Source: Rhodoplanes serenus (lineage in GTDB: Bacteria > Pseudomonadota > Alphaproteobacteria > Rhizobiales > Xanthobacteraceae). Taken from it: DNA of 64,000 nucleotides. The translations under genes and the position numbers were made by a program. This document shows, piece by piece, positions 9,959-17,486 of this stretch (within the stretch, counting starts at the first letter, position 1; each line of letters opens with the position of its first letter). Below the pieces are notes generated by a model, which was not told the origin of the DNA, ran no database searches, and was given only the letters and a program-made list of their open reading frames with translations. Location: the NCBI GenBank assembly GCA_945897515.1, contig CAMDFO010000012.1, positions 1-64,000 on the forward strand, in the 5' to 3' direction.

Positions 9959-10933
9959 ATGATGCGATTGTGGCGCGGGCTGGGTATGGCAGCGCTGATC
10001 CTCGCCGGCGGATGCTCAGCCGTATCGGCGCAAACCTGGCCGACGAAGACGATCCGCGCCATCGTTCCGCTCAGCGCCGGCAGCGCCACCGATGTGGTGG
10101 CGCGCACCGTGCTCGAACAGGTCTCCCGGCAGATCGGCCAGCCGATCATCGTCGAGAACCGCACCGGCGCCGCCAACACCATCGCGATGAACCTGGTCGC
10201 GAAGTCCGATCCCGACGGCTACACGATCCTGGTCAATTCCGCCGCGCACACCATGAAGCAGAAGGCGATCTATCCCAATCTTGCCTTCGACACCGCGCGC
10301 GACCTGTTGCCGGTGATTCCGCTCGGCAACGTACCGACCGTTCTCGTGGTGCAGCCGGCCAGGGGCTACAAGACGATCCACGATCTGGTGGCCGACGCGA
10401 AGGCCAAGGACGGCGCGATGAATTATTCATCCACCGGCGCCGGAAACTCGTCGCATCTCAATGCCGAGCGCTTTCGCCTGAGCGCGGGCTTCAAGGCCGT
10501 CCATATCCCGTTCAAGGGTGCGCCTGAGGCGGTGACCGAGGTGCTGGCCGGCCGCGCCGACTTCCTGTTTACGACTCTCACCACCACCATGCCGTTCATC
10601 AAGGATGGCAAGCTCACGGCGCTTGCGGTCAGCGGCCAGGATCGCGCCAGCGCCATGCCGGAGATTCAGACCACCGAGGAACTGGGCTTCAAGAACTCCT
10701 ATTACAATTTCTGGATCGGCATGTTCGTGCCGGCCAAGACGCCGGACGAGATCAGAACCCGGCTGCACGCCGAGACCCGCATCGCGCTCGTCAATCCGGA
10801 GGTGCGGGCCAAGCTCGCCAAATTCGGCGTCGATCCGATGGACCTTTCGATGGAGCAGTTTTCCAAGCTGGTGAGCGACGAGATGACGATCAACCAGGCG
10901 CTGGTGATCGCTGCCGGCATCAAGGTCGATTGA
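9959..10933 (+). CDS. Tripartite tricarboxylate transporter substrate-binding protein (Bug/TctC family)
   Basis: This 324-residue periplasmic binding protein has a signal peptide of about 24 residues ending VSA-QTW, followed by the Bug hallmarks WPTKTIRAIVPLSAGSATD and NRTGAANTIAMNLVA-SDPDGYT. Bug proteins bind small carboxylates with high affinity. No TctA/TctB membrane subunits lie nearby, so it is one of the many orphan Bug proteins and its ligand cannot be predicted. The start is at one of two adjacent ATGs (9959 or 9962), preceded by AAGGA at 9946-9950. An NMT1-like gene starts 8 bp after its stop and may be co-transcribed. Confidence 0.92.
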   Translation: MMRLWRGLGMAALILAGGCSAVSAQTWPTKTIRAIVPLSAGSATDVVARTVLEQVSRQIGQPIIVENRTGAANTIAMNLVAKSDPDGYTILVNSAAHTMKQKAIYPNLAFDTARDLLPVIPLGNVPTVLVVQPARGYKTIHDLVADAKAKDGAMNYSSTGAGNSSHLNAERFRLSAGFKAVHIPFKGAPEAVTEVLAGRADFLFTTLTTTMPFIKDGKLTALAVSGQDRASAMPEIQTTEELGFKNSYYNFWIGMFVPAKTPDEIRTRLHAETRIALVNPEVRAKLAKFGVDPMDLSMEQFSKLVSDEMTINQALVIAAGIKVD

Positions 10934-10941
10934 GAACCAAC

Positions 10942-11826
10942 ATGATAAAGCTGGAATACGGCATCCCGCAGGACAAGGGCGCGACCCATCTGCGGTTCGG
11001 GATCGCCAAGGGATTTTTCCGCGACGAAGGCCTGGACCTTAATCTGCGCGTGGTGTTCGGCGGACCGGAGATCGCGCGCTGCTACGACTCAGGCGAGCTG
11101 AAAATCGGCGAGATGGGCACGCCGCCCGCCACCACCGCGCTCGCCAACGGCGCACGGTTCAAGATCGTCGGAAGCGGAATCCGCCGGCGCGCGCTGCAAT
11201 ACCTGGTGGCGAACGACGACATCAAGAGCTGGCCCGATCTCAAGGGCAAGAACATCGGCGTGCTGTCCAAGGGAAGCTGCAGCTACTGGTTTGCGCGCCT
11301 GGTGCTTGAAGGCCACGGCATGGACCCCGACCGCGACGCGCGCATCGTCGGCCTCGGCTCGCGTCATGCCCAGGTTGTCGAGCTGTTCGAATCCGGCGAG
11401 TTGCAGGCCGGCGTGCTCTCCGAGCCGACGGTTTCGATCGGCGAGTATCGCGGCGCGTTTCGCATGATGAAGGCGTTGAGCGAGCCGGAATTCTGTCCGT
11501 CGATGCAATGGAGCGTGACGGTCGCCAATTGCGACGTGATCGAGCACGAGCCGGCCCTGGTTGCTGCCGTGCTGCGAGGCTGCAAGCGCAGCTACCAGTA
11601 CAGCGCCGAACACGACGACGAGTTCGCGGAATTCGGCGCCGGGCACTACGGCATCGACAAGGCGACGATGCTCCGCTCGATGGAGCGCGAGCGCACCGAC
11701 CTGCACCACGAGTGCGTCGTCGACATGGCCGGGCTCGATCTGGCGATCGACCTGCAACACCGGCTCGGCGCGTTCGCCGCTCCGATGCGCGCCACCGAGA
11801 TCACGGATTTGCGATATCTGCCGTGA
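10942..11826 (+). CDS. NMT1/THI5-like substrate-binding protein without signal peptide
   Basis: This 294-residue protein resembles the periplasmic-binding fold of ABC nitrate/sulfonate/thiamine-precursor receptors. The N-terminus MIKLEYGIPQDKGATHLRFG is followed by IAKGFFRDEGLDLNL and the ligand-pocket stretch GEMGTPPATTALANGARFKI. It has no recognisable signal peptide, which is unusual for a receptor; a cytoplasmic enzyme or regulator role is possible. A TTG codon at 10930 overlapping the upstream stop is an alternative start. It is tightly linked to the upstream Bug gene, and no ABC permease or ATPase is nearby. The fold is fairly sure, the substrate unknown. Confidence 0.75.
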   Translation: MIKLEYGIPQDKGATHLRFGIAKGFFRDEGLDLNLRVVFGGPEIARCYDSGELKIGEMGTPPATTALANGARFKIVGSGIRRRALQYLVANDDIKSWPDLKGKNIGVLSKGSCSYWFARLVLEGHGMDPDRDARIVGLGSRHAQVVELFESGELQAGVLSEPTVSIGEYRGAFRMMKALSEPEFCPSMQWSVTVANCDVIEHEPALVAAVLRGCKRSYQYSAEHDDEFAEFGAGHYGIDKATMLRSMERERTDLHHECVVDMAGLDLAIDLQHRLGAFAAPMRATEITDLRYLP

Positions 11827-11873
11827 ACGATGCCGTTCCGTAGGATCGCCGTCCTGGATCGCGACGCACGCAA

Positions 11874-12041
11874 TCACTGCTTCTTCTTGTTGAGTTCATT
11901 CAGCAGTTGATGAATGCGTCGGTCCGCGGCATCCAGGTTCTCGACCTTGAAAACTTTCCGCAGCCCGCAAGCTATTGCTGCCATTGGCGGACTGAGGTGG
12001 TCGATCTTATGGCCCGGCAGGACATCCCTGGGCGTTTGCAT
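11874..12041 (-). CDS. Small hypothetical protein, 55 aa
   Basis: An open frame of 55 codons begins MQTPRDVLPGHKIDHLSPPM and ends with a charged helix rich in L, N and K (HQLLNELNKKKQ). A good Shine-Dalgarno, AGGGAGA, precedes the ATG at 12041. It lies between the convergent plus-strand binding-protein gene and the repeat region near 12.25 kb, in DNA with no competing long frame. I do not recognise the family. The soluble, helix-ended sequence with one cysteine shows no signal peptide. The ribosome-binding site and biased composition support a real gene. Confidence 0.55.
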   Translation of the reverse strand: MQTPRDVLPGHKIDHLSPPMAAIACGLRKVFKVENLDAADRRIHQLLNELNKKKQ

Positions 12042-12417
12042 CGTTCGTCTCCCTTGCTGAGTGAACGCATATTCAGCGGGACAGGTTCCGAGCTTATGGA
12101 ACGGTGCCGCAGCCTATGCGATCGCCTCGTCCAGGAAGCATGTCGCAGTCGCGATGTTTTTTATCCCAGTCTTTTGTTTTTTTCGCTCGACCTTGCTGCA
12201 CAGCGTCGCGCGAGTTGGACTCGCCGATCTTGAATTCGTTGCCCATGGTTCGAGACGCATCGCTTTCGCGATGCTCCTCACCATGAGGTCGGAGGGTTGC
12301 AGCCACACAATTCGCCCTCATCCTGAGGAGCGCGCCATCGCAAGGACAGCGGCGTACACTTGGCCTCGGTGCGCGCGTCTCGAAGGGTCGCCAAAAGGCT
12401 CTGCACGGAGATACGCG
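12042..12417. other. Intergenic stretch, no convincing gene
   Basis: Apart from the palindromic element at 12247-12386, this region shows only short frames without ribosome-binding sites. A 75-codon minus-strand frame (12094-12321) is largely made by the repeat arm and is not accepted. The 12140-12200 segment is T-rich. Confidence 0.6.
12247..12386. repeat. Large imperfect palindrome with CTCATCCTGAGGAGC core
   Basis: The left arm begins GGTTCGAGACGC and runs to GATGCTCCTCACCATGAGG. The right arm begins CCTCATCCTGAGGAGCGCGC and ends GCGCGTCTCGAAGG. Outer arms (GTTCGAGACGC against GCGTCTCGAAG) and inner arms pair, giving a long hairpin of about 140 bp. This matches the CTCATCCTGAGGAG-type intergenic repeats I know from Bradyrhizobium and Rhodopseudomonas genomes. 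It sits just downstream of the stop of the DivL-like gene. Confidence 0.75.
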
Positions 12418-14970
12418 CTACGCCACCCTCCGCTCCGCCACATGCTCCAGCGGGAACGTGCAGGTCACCGTCGTTCCGTTTCCGACCTCGGAATCGAGCG
12501 TCACCTCGCCGCCGTGCAATTCGACGAACGAGCGCACGATCGAGAGCCCAAGACCGGCGCCGCGGTGATGCGAGCCGAGCGCGTGAGTCTGGAACATATC
12601 GAACACCCGGTCCTTCATGTCGGACGGGATGCCGGGGCCGTTGTCGGTGACCGAGAGCACGATGGCGTCGGGCCGCCGCTCGGCCGAGAGCGTCACGGTC
12701 CCGCCCGGCGGCGAGAAGCCGACGGCGTTGGCGAGCAGGTTGAACAGCACCTGCCGGACCCGCCGCTCGTCGGCCGTGAAAGCGCCGATGTTCGACGCCG
12801 TGCGGATGTCCAGCCGCAGCCCGTCCTTGGCCAGCCGGTCGCGGACGCCTTCGGCGGCTGCGTCCATGGTCTTGCGGATGTCGACCTCACCGAGATTGAG
12901 CTTCATGGCCCCGGCGTCGATGGTGGCGAGATCGAGAATGTCGTTGATGATCGCAAGCAGCGCGTGGGTCGAGGCGTTGATGTAGCCCAGATACTCGTGC
13001 TGTTTTTCGTTCAGTGGGCCGACGCTCGGCTCGCCGAGGAAATGCGAGAAGCCGATGATGTTGGTCAGCGGCGAGCGCAGCTCGTAGGACACGTGGTGCA
13101 CGAAATCGACCTTGACCTTGTCGGCCTCCTCGAGCGCCTCGTTGCGCTCGCGCAGCGCGCGCTCGACGTTCACGGTGTCGGTGACGTCCTGGAACGTGAC
13201 CAGCGTCGCGCCGTCGGGTAGCGGCACGGTGCACAGGTCGATCACGCTGCCGTCGCGCCGTTCCAGCCGTCCGCTTACGGTGCCGCGGTCCTCGATGGCG
13301 GTCGCCGTGCTGCGCAGCTTTCTCCAGAGCGCTTCGTCACCGTAAAGCGCGCGGCACCAGTCGATCACGTTCTCGATGTGCGGACGCTCCGCCAGCACGT
13401 TCGGATCGAGCTTCCACATCGAGGAGAACGCCGGATTGTGCAGCCGGATGCGGCCGTCGCTACCGAACACCGCGACGGCTTCGCCGAGGTTGTCGAGCGT
13501 CTCGCCCTGCACGCGCAGCACGGCGTCGTAGCGCCGCTCCATGTCGAGCCGCTCGGTGGTGTCCTCGAACAGATAGGTCACGCCGCCCTGCGGATTGGGC
13601 GTGGTGACGACCCGCACGGTGCGGCCGTCGGGCAGATGCCAGAGCCGCTCCTTGGCTTCGGTCGCGCGGTAGGCGGACTCGTGCAGCGCGGCCTTCCATT
13701 CGCGGAAATCTTTTTCCTCAGGCAGCTTGCGCGCAGCGCGCAACTGGTTGAGCACCGCGGAATCGCTCGGGCCCTGGTCGAGGAAGGCCGGCTCCAACTC
13801 CCACAGCGAACGATACGCGGTGTTGTAGAACGCCAGCTTCTGGTCGGCGCCGAAGATGGCGACGCCGGTGGCCAACTGGTCGAGGGTGCGGCGGTGGGCG
13901 TCGCCGAGGCGCTTGAGCTCGGAGCGCATGGCCTCGATTTCAGTGGCGTCGATGCCCAGGCCAGCGCTGCCCTTGCGCGTCGGAACATCGAGCACGTCGA
14001 AGGTTCGCCGGCTGCCCGCAACAATGGCGGGGACGCGGCCGGCGTAGGGCTTGCCGGCGGCGCGGGCGCGGCTCGCCTCCTCGCGAGCCGAGCGGTCGAG
14101 CAGCTCGGCGCCGCGGGCGAGTGCTTCGGTGGCGTCCTTCGCTTCCACGGCGCGGACAAACGCTGCGTTCACGAACACCAGCGCTCCGGCGATGTCGCGC
14201 GCCCAGACCGGCTGAGGCAGCGCGTCGATCAGCATGCGCAGCGATTCGATATCGCCCTGGACCTTTTCGTGGCGGGCGTTGAGCTCGGCCAGCTCGCGCT
14301 TGAGCCCGCTGACGTCTCGCAATCGCAGCACCGCGCTGCCGCCGATGGCGCGGCCCTCGGCTTCGATGGCGTGGCCCGACAGCGTCATGAGCTGCATGGC
14401 GAAGCCTTCGCCGCGCGACCGCAGCGCGTCGGTCGAGCGCTCCATGGCCTGCGCCTTGTCCGGCTCCAGCCAGGTGCCGAATGCGAGCACGCGTTGCGGC
14501 ATCGAGGCGGTGGTCACCAGCGTGGTGTCGCCGAGAATTTCAGGCTCGTTGTTCGCCGCGGCCCACGACACGATGATCTGCGGCTCCGACAGCAGCAGCG
14601 CGTTGACGCGGTCGCTCTCGGCTTTCAGCGCGACGATCTGGTCGCGGAAGGCGGCCTCCGCGGAGGTCGCTCGCAATCGCGTGCGGACCAGAACGATGGC
14701 GGTGGTGACGGCGAAGAACAACACGCCAAGCGTCAGCGAGATCGCCACATACTCATGCTGTTCGAGCGCGACGAAGGTGGCGATGAAGTGGTTGAGCGAA
14801 TCCAGCGCGAGGTCTTGGACTGCCGGGAAGGTTTGGGCCGCCGCGAAGCTTTGGGCATGCGCCGGCGCGGCCATGCTGCCGAGCATGAAGGTCGCCGCGC
14901 TCGCGCGGAATCCGTCTCGCCGCGGACGAGCATACGGACTCCCGCTCCTCGCCCGGATGGTCTCCGGCAT
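12418..14970 (-). CDS. divL: DivL-like PAS-domain pseudo-histidine kinase (tyrosine in the H-box)
   Basis: This 850-residue membrane-anchored protein has an N-terminal hydrophobic stretch, a transmembrane segment near residues 75-95, several PAS-like domains (about 120-590) and a HisKA/HATPase_c core. The H-box reads DFVHHVSYELRSPLTNI: the normally phosphorylated histidine is Y629. ATP-lid motifs remain (VTDNGPGIP, FDMFQTH, GAGLGLSIV). Tyrosine at this position is the hallmark of Caulobacter DivL, which binds DivK and steers CckA-CtrA cell-cycle signalling. In other alphas divL sits next to tsaE and the addBA row; here it is 3 kb away, separated by binding-protein genes. The DivL assignment is strong by motif; the signalling role is inferred. 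Confidence 0.85.
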   Translation of the reverse strand: MPETIRARSGSPYARPRRDGFRASAATFMLGSMAAPAHAQSFAAAQTFPAVQDLALDSLNHFIATFVALEQHEYVAISLTLGVLFFAVTTAIVLVRTRLRATSAEAAFRDQIVALKAESDRVNALLLSEPQIIVSWAAANNEPEILGDTTLVTTASMPQRVLAFGTWLEPDKAQAMERSTDALRSRGEGFAMQLMTLSGHAIEAEGRAIGGSAVLRLRDVSGLKRELAELNARHEKVQGDIESLRMLIDALPQPVWARDIAGALVFVNAAFVRAVEAKDATEALARGAELLDRSAREEASRARAAGKPYAGRVPAIVAGSRRTFDVLDVPTRKGSAGLGIDATEIEAMRSELKRLGDAHRRTLDQLATGVAIFGADQKLAFYNTAYRSLWELEPAFLDQGPSDSAVLNQLRAARKLPEEKDFREWKAALHESAYRATEAKERLWHLPDGRTVRVVTTPNPQGGVTYLFEDTTERLDMERRYDAVLRVQGETLDNLGEAVAVFGSDGRIRLHNPAFSSMWKLDPNVLAERPHIENVIDWCRALYGDEALWRKLRSTATAIEDRGTVSGRLERRDGSVIDLCTVPLPDGATLVTFQDVTDTVNVERALRERNEALEEADKVKVDFVHHVSYELRSPLTNIIGFSHFLGEPSVGPLNEKQHEYLGYINASTHALLAIINDILDLATIDAGAMKLNLGEVDIRKTMDAAAEGVRDRLAKDGLRLDIRTASNIGAFTADERRVRQVLFNLLANAVGFSPPGGTVTLSAERRPDAIVLSVTDNGPGIPSDMKDRVFDMFQTHALGSHHRGAGLGLSIVRSFVELHGGEVTLDSEVGNGTTVTCTFPLEHVAERRVA

Positions 14971-15096
14971 GCCCGATTGCCCCTGCGCCGGCGACGTGCG
15001 CCCAATCGCCCGCGAATCAAGCGGACTGTACCCGGAACGGGAATCGTCCCGTAAGAGTCCAGATCGTGAACGGCGGACCGGCCAGCCGGCGGATGT

Positions 15097-15519
15097 TTAT
15101 GCGTCTGAATCTTTGAACGGCTCGGCTTGGCGAACCAGATCCTCGACCGTGATGCGGGCGAGCGCCGCCGAGAATGCCTTCTCGGCCTGCGCCACGGCGG
15201 GCTTCACCACCTCGGTGAGCAGCTTGGAGCCGGAGCTCGCCGGCTCGCCGTCCTCGTCGATATTGCCGGCAGCACGAAGGATATCGTCGGCGGTGATGCG
15301 CTTGCGCTCGCGCGCCAGCTCGTAGCCGCCGCGCGGTCCGCGGATGCCTTTGAGGATTCCCTCGCGCACCAGCGCCTGCAGCACGGGCTCCAGGTGGCGC
15401 GCCGGAAGTTCATGACGGACGGCCAGGTTTTTGGCCGACACCGGCCTCCCCCTCCCATGCATCGCCACATCAATGACGGCAGCGATGGCGAGAAGGCCTT
15501 TGCGGGACAGCAGTGGCAT
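15097..15519 (-). CDS. Rrf2-family transcriptional regulator without Fe-S cysteines
   Basis: This 140-residue winged-helix regulator starts MPLLSRKGLLAIAAVIDVA and carries the Rrf2 signature ILKGIRGPRGGYELARERKRIT around residues 58-78. Rrf2 proteins such as IscR and NsrR sense through a cluster held by three cysteines, but no cysteine is visible in this protein, so it must sense otherwise or act through its apo form. A 15-bp palindrome (15559-15573) lies 40 bp upstream of the start and is a plausible autoregulatory operator. It follows dut on the same strand with a 54-bp gap. Confidence 0.88.
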   Translation of the reverse strand: MPLLSRKGLLAIAAVIDVAMHGRGRPVSAKNLAVRHELPARHLEPVLQALVREGILKGIRGPRGGYELARERKRITADDILRAAGNIDEDGEPASSGSKLLTEVVKPAVAQAEKAFSAALARITVEDLVRQAEPFKDSDA

Positions 15520-15558
15520 GAAATGCGCTCGGCCGACGTTATGTGATATAACGGTGGC

Positions 15559-15573
15559 ATATTACGGTAATAT
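15559..15573 (-). promoter_or_regulatory. Palindromic candidate operator upstream of rrf2-type gene
   Basis: ATATTACGGTAATAT is a 7-bp inverted repeat around one central base, in an AT-rich pocket of otherwise GC-rich DNA. It lies between dut and the Rrf2 gene, where the Rrf2 promoter should be. Binding by the Rrf2 protein is inferred from position only. Confidence 0.5.
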
Positions 15574-16050
15574 CTAACCGTTCTTGTCAATCATGCCTTC
15601 GCCTGTGGATCCAAAGCCCCCTGTCCCACGCGTTGTTTCCTGGAGATTCTCCGTTTCCGAAAGCTGTGCATGCAGCGTAGGCGCGATGACCAATTGGGCA
15701 ATTCGTGAGCCGCGCGCAACCACAAATGATTCGCTGCCAAAATTAACAAGAATAACGTGTATTTCTCCACGATAATCTGCATCCACCGTACCGGGGGTAT
15801 TCAGGACGGTGAGGGCGTGGCGGGCGGCTAGGCCGGAGCGGGGGCGAACCTGGCCTTCGGTCATGTCGGGCAGGGCGATGGCGATGCCGGTTGGGATCAT
15901 GGCGCGACCGCCCGGTGGGATCGTGACGGGCGCGTCGGCGGGGACTGCGGCGTACAGGTCGAGCCCGGCGGAACCGGCGGTCTGATAGCTCGGCAGCGGC
16001 AGGTCCTTGCCGTGCGGCAGCCGCATCACCTTGACCTCGACCCTGCTCAT
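15574..16050 (-). CDS. dut: Deoxyuridine 5'-triphosphate nucleotidohydrolase (dUTPase)
   Basis: This 158-residue homotrimeric dUTPase hydrolyses dUTP to dUMP and pyrophosphate, keeping uracil out of DNA and feeding dTMP synthesis. All five motifs are visible: [31 protein letters not shown] with the catalytic Asp, GSRIAQLVI, and the C-terminal [10 protein letters not shown] that closes over the substrate. The ATG at 16050 overlaps the coaBC stop by 4 nt, so translation is coupled to coaBC. The coaBC-dut pair is a long-conserved arrangement in many bacteria. Confidence 0.97.
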   Translation of the reverse strand: MSRVEVKVMRLPHGKDLPLPSYQTAGSAGLDLYAAVPADAPVTIPPGGRAMIPTGIAIALPDMTEGQVRPRSGLAARHALTVLNTPGTVDADYRGEIHVILVNFGSESFVVARGSRIAQLVIAPTLHAQLSETENLQETTRGTGGFGSTGEGMIDKNG

Positions 16051-17444
16051 CGCCCATCCCCCGCCACCGCTTCCGCGATCCTCGCCACCAGCGCCGCCGC
16101 CACCGCATCCTTGCTCTGCGCCGGCCACGACTCGACGCCGGCCGCGGTGACCAGATGCACGGCGTTGTCGTCGCCGCCCATCACGCCCGACTCCGCCGAC
16201 ACATCGTTCGCGACGATCCAGTCGCAGCCTTTGCGCGCGAGCTTGGCCTTGGCGTGCTCGACCACCTTCTCGGTCTCGGCGGCGAATCCGATCACCAGCT
16301 TCGGCCGCCGCGCCTTCCGCTGCGCCACACTCGCGAGAATGTCCGGGTTCTCCGTGAGCGCCAGCGTCGGCGCCCTGGCGCCGCCCTTCTTGATCTTCTC
16401 GCCGCTCACCGACGCGGTGCGCCAGTCCGCCACCGCGGCGACGAACACCGCGACGTCGGCTGGCAGCGCCGCCTCGACCGCCGCCTGCATGTCGCGCGCG
16501 CTCTCGACCCGGACCACGCAAACCCCAGGCGGATCGGGCAGATTCACCGGCCCCGACACCAGCGTCACCTGCGCGCCCGCCGCCGCCGCCGCCGCCGCGA
16601 TGGCGTGGCCCTGCTTGCCGGACGAGCGGTTGGCGATGTAGCGCACCGGATCGATCGGCTCGTGCGTCGGCCCGGACGTGACCACGACGCGCCTGCCCTT
16701 CAGCGCCCCGGTCGCGCCCGCGAGCAGCGCGCCCGCCGCGTCCGCGATCTCGAGCGGCTCGGCCATCCGGCCCAAGCCTGCCTCGTTGTTCTCCGCCATC
16801 TCGCCGGCGTTGGGACCTACGATCGCCACGCCGTCGGCGACAAGCTGCGCGAGATTGCGCCGCGTCGCCTTGTGCGCCCACATCCGCGGGTTCATCGCCG
16901 GCGCCAGCAGGATGCGCTTGTCGGTCGCGAGCAGCACCGCGGTCGCGAGATCGGAGGCCAAGCCGTTCGCCATCTTCGCCATCAGGTCGGCGGTCGCCGG
17001 CGCCACCACCACGAGGTCGCACTCGCGCGCCAGCCGGATGTGGCCGACGTCGAACTCGCTCGCCGGATCGAACAGCTCGGTGAACGCGCGCTCGCCGCTG
17101 AGCGCGCCGGCCGCGAGCGGCGTGACGAACTGCTGCGCCGCCTTGGTCATCACCACGCGCACGACGAGCCCGCGCTCGCGCAGCCGCCGGATCAGGTCGA
17201 GCGACTTGTAGGCCGCGATGCCGCCGCCGATGACCAGCAATACGCGTTTGGACGATGCCGGGCGATCATGGGCAAGCGCCGGATCATGGCTTGGTTCATC
17301 CCGGACGAAGCTGTCCGTGTCGGCCGCGGCGGCACGCAGGATGGTGCGGACCTCGTCCTCGACCGAGCGGCCGTGCTTGGCCGCGCGCAGCCGCAAGCGC
17401 TGTTTGAGCTTTTCGTCGAGCTGGCGGACGGTGAGCGAGGGCAT
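16047..17444 (-). CDS. coaBC: CoaBC with N-terminal FitA-like ribbon-helix-helix domain
   Basis: This 465-residue bifunctional enzyme makes 4'-phosphopantetheine from phosphopantothenate and cysteine. Residues about 1-40 ([20 protein letters not shown], then [16 protein letters not shown]) look like a FitA/Arc-type DNA-binding antitoxin domain. A linker of about 25 residues leads to the CoaC flavoprotein ([17 protein letters not shown] from about 68, VGHIRLA with the catalytic His near 135, APAMNPRMW near 181). The CoaB ligase follows ([35 protein letters not shown]). The loop that in E. coli reads ACGDIGPGRM is [11 protein letters not shown] here, so the canonical CoaC cysteine is missing. 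The ATG at 17444 is chosen over an upstream TTG because it begins the RHH fold and fits the promoter. Confidence 0.93.
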   Translation of the reverse strand: MPSLTVRQLDEKLKQRLRLRAAKHGRSVEDEVRTILRAAAADTDSFVRDEPSHDPALAHDRPASSKRVLLVIGGGIAAYKSLDLIRRLRERGLVVRVVMTKAAQQFVTPLAAGALSGERAFTELFDPASEFDVGHIRLARECDLVVVAPATADLMAKMANGLASDLATAVLLATDKRILLAPAMNPRMWAHKATRRNLAQLVADGVAIVGPNAGEMAENNEAGLGRMAEPLEIADAAGALLAGATGALKGRRVVVTSGPTHEPIDPVRYIANRSSGKQGHAIAAAAAAAGAQVTLVSGPVNLPDPPGVCVVRVESARDMQAAVEAALPADVAVFVAAVADWRTASVSGEKIKKGGARAPTLALTENPDILASVAQRKARRPKLVIGFAAETEKVVEHAKAKLARKGCDWIVANDVSAESGVMGGDDNAVHLVTAAGVESWPAQSKDAVAAALVARIAEAVAGDGR

Positions 17445-17450
17445 GAGGTT

Positions 17451-17486
17451 ATTATAGCACTGATTGCGTTGCAATCAATGCAATCA
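17451..17486 (-). promoter_or_regulatory. coaBC promoter with embedded inverted repeat
   Basis: On the minus strand TTGATT (17478-17473) and TATAAT (17456-17451) are 16 bp apart, a near-consensus sigma-70 promoter. The -10 ends 6 nt before the coaBC ATG, so the transcript would start at or next to the A of the start codon and be leaderless. A perfect 7-bp inverted repeat (TGATTGC at 17461-17467, GCAATCA at 17471-17477) fills the spacer and overlaps the -35. A second GCAATCA lies at 17480-17486. Such spaced half-sites are typical RHH operators, so autorepression by the RHH domain of CoaBC is a reasonable inference. Confidence 0.6.

Noticed and set aside
12094-12321. 75-codon minus-strand frame inside the repeat near 12.25 kb
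   Set aside because: Its N-terminal part is encoded by the palindromic arm, no ribosome-binding site precedes it, and frames of this kind recur with the repeat.
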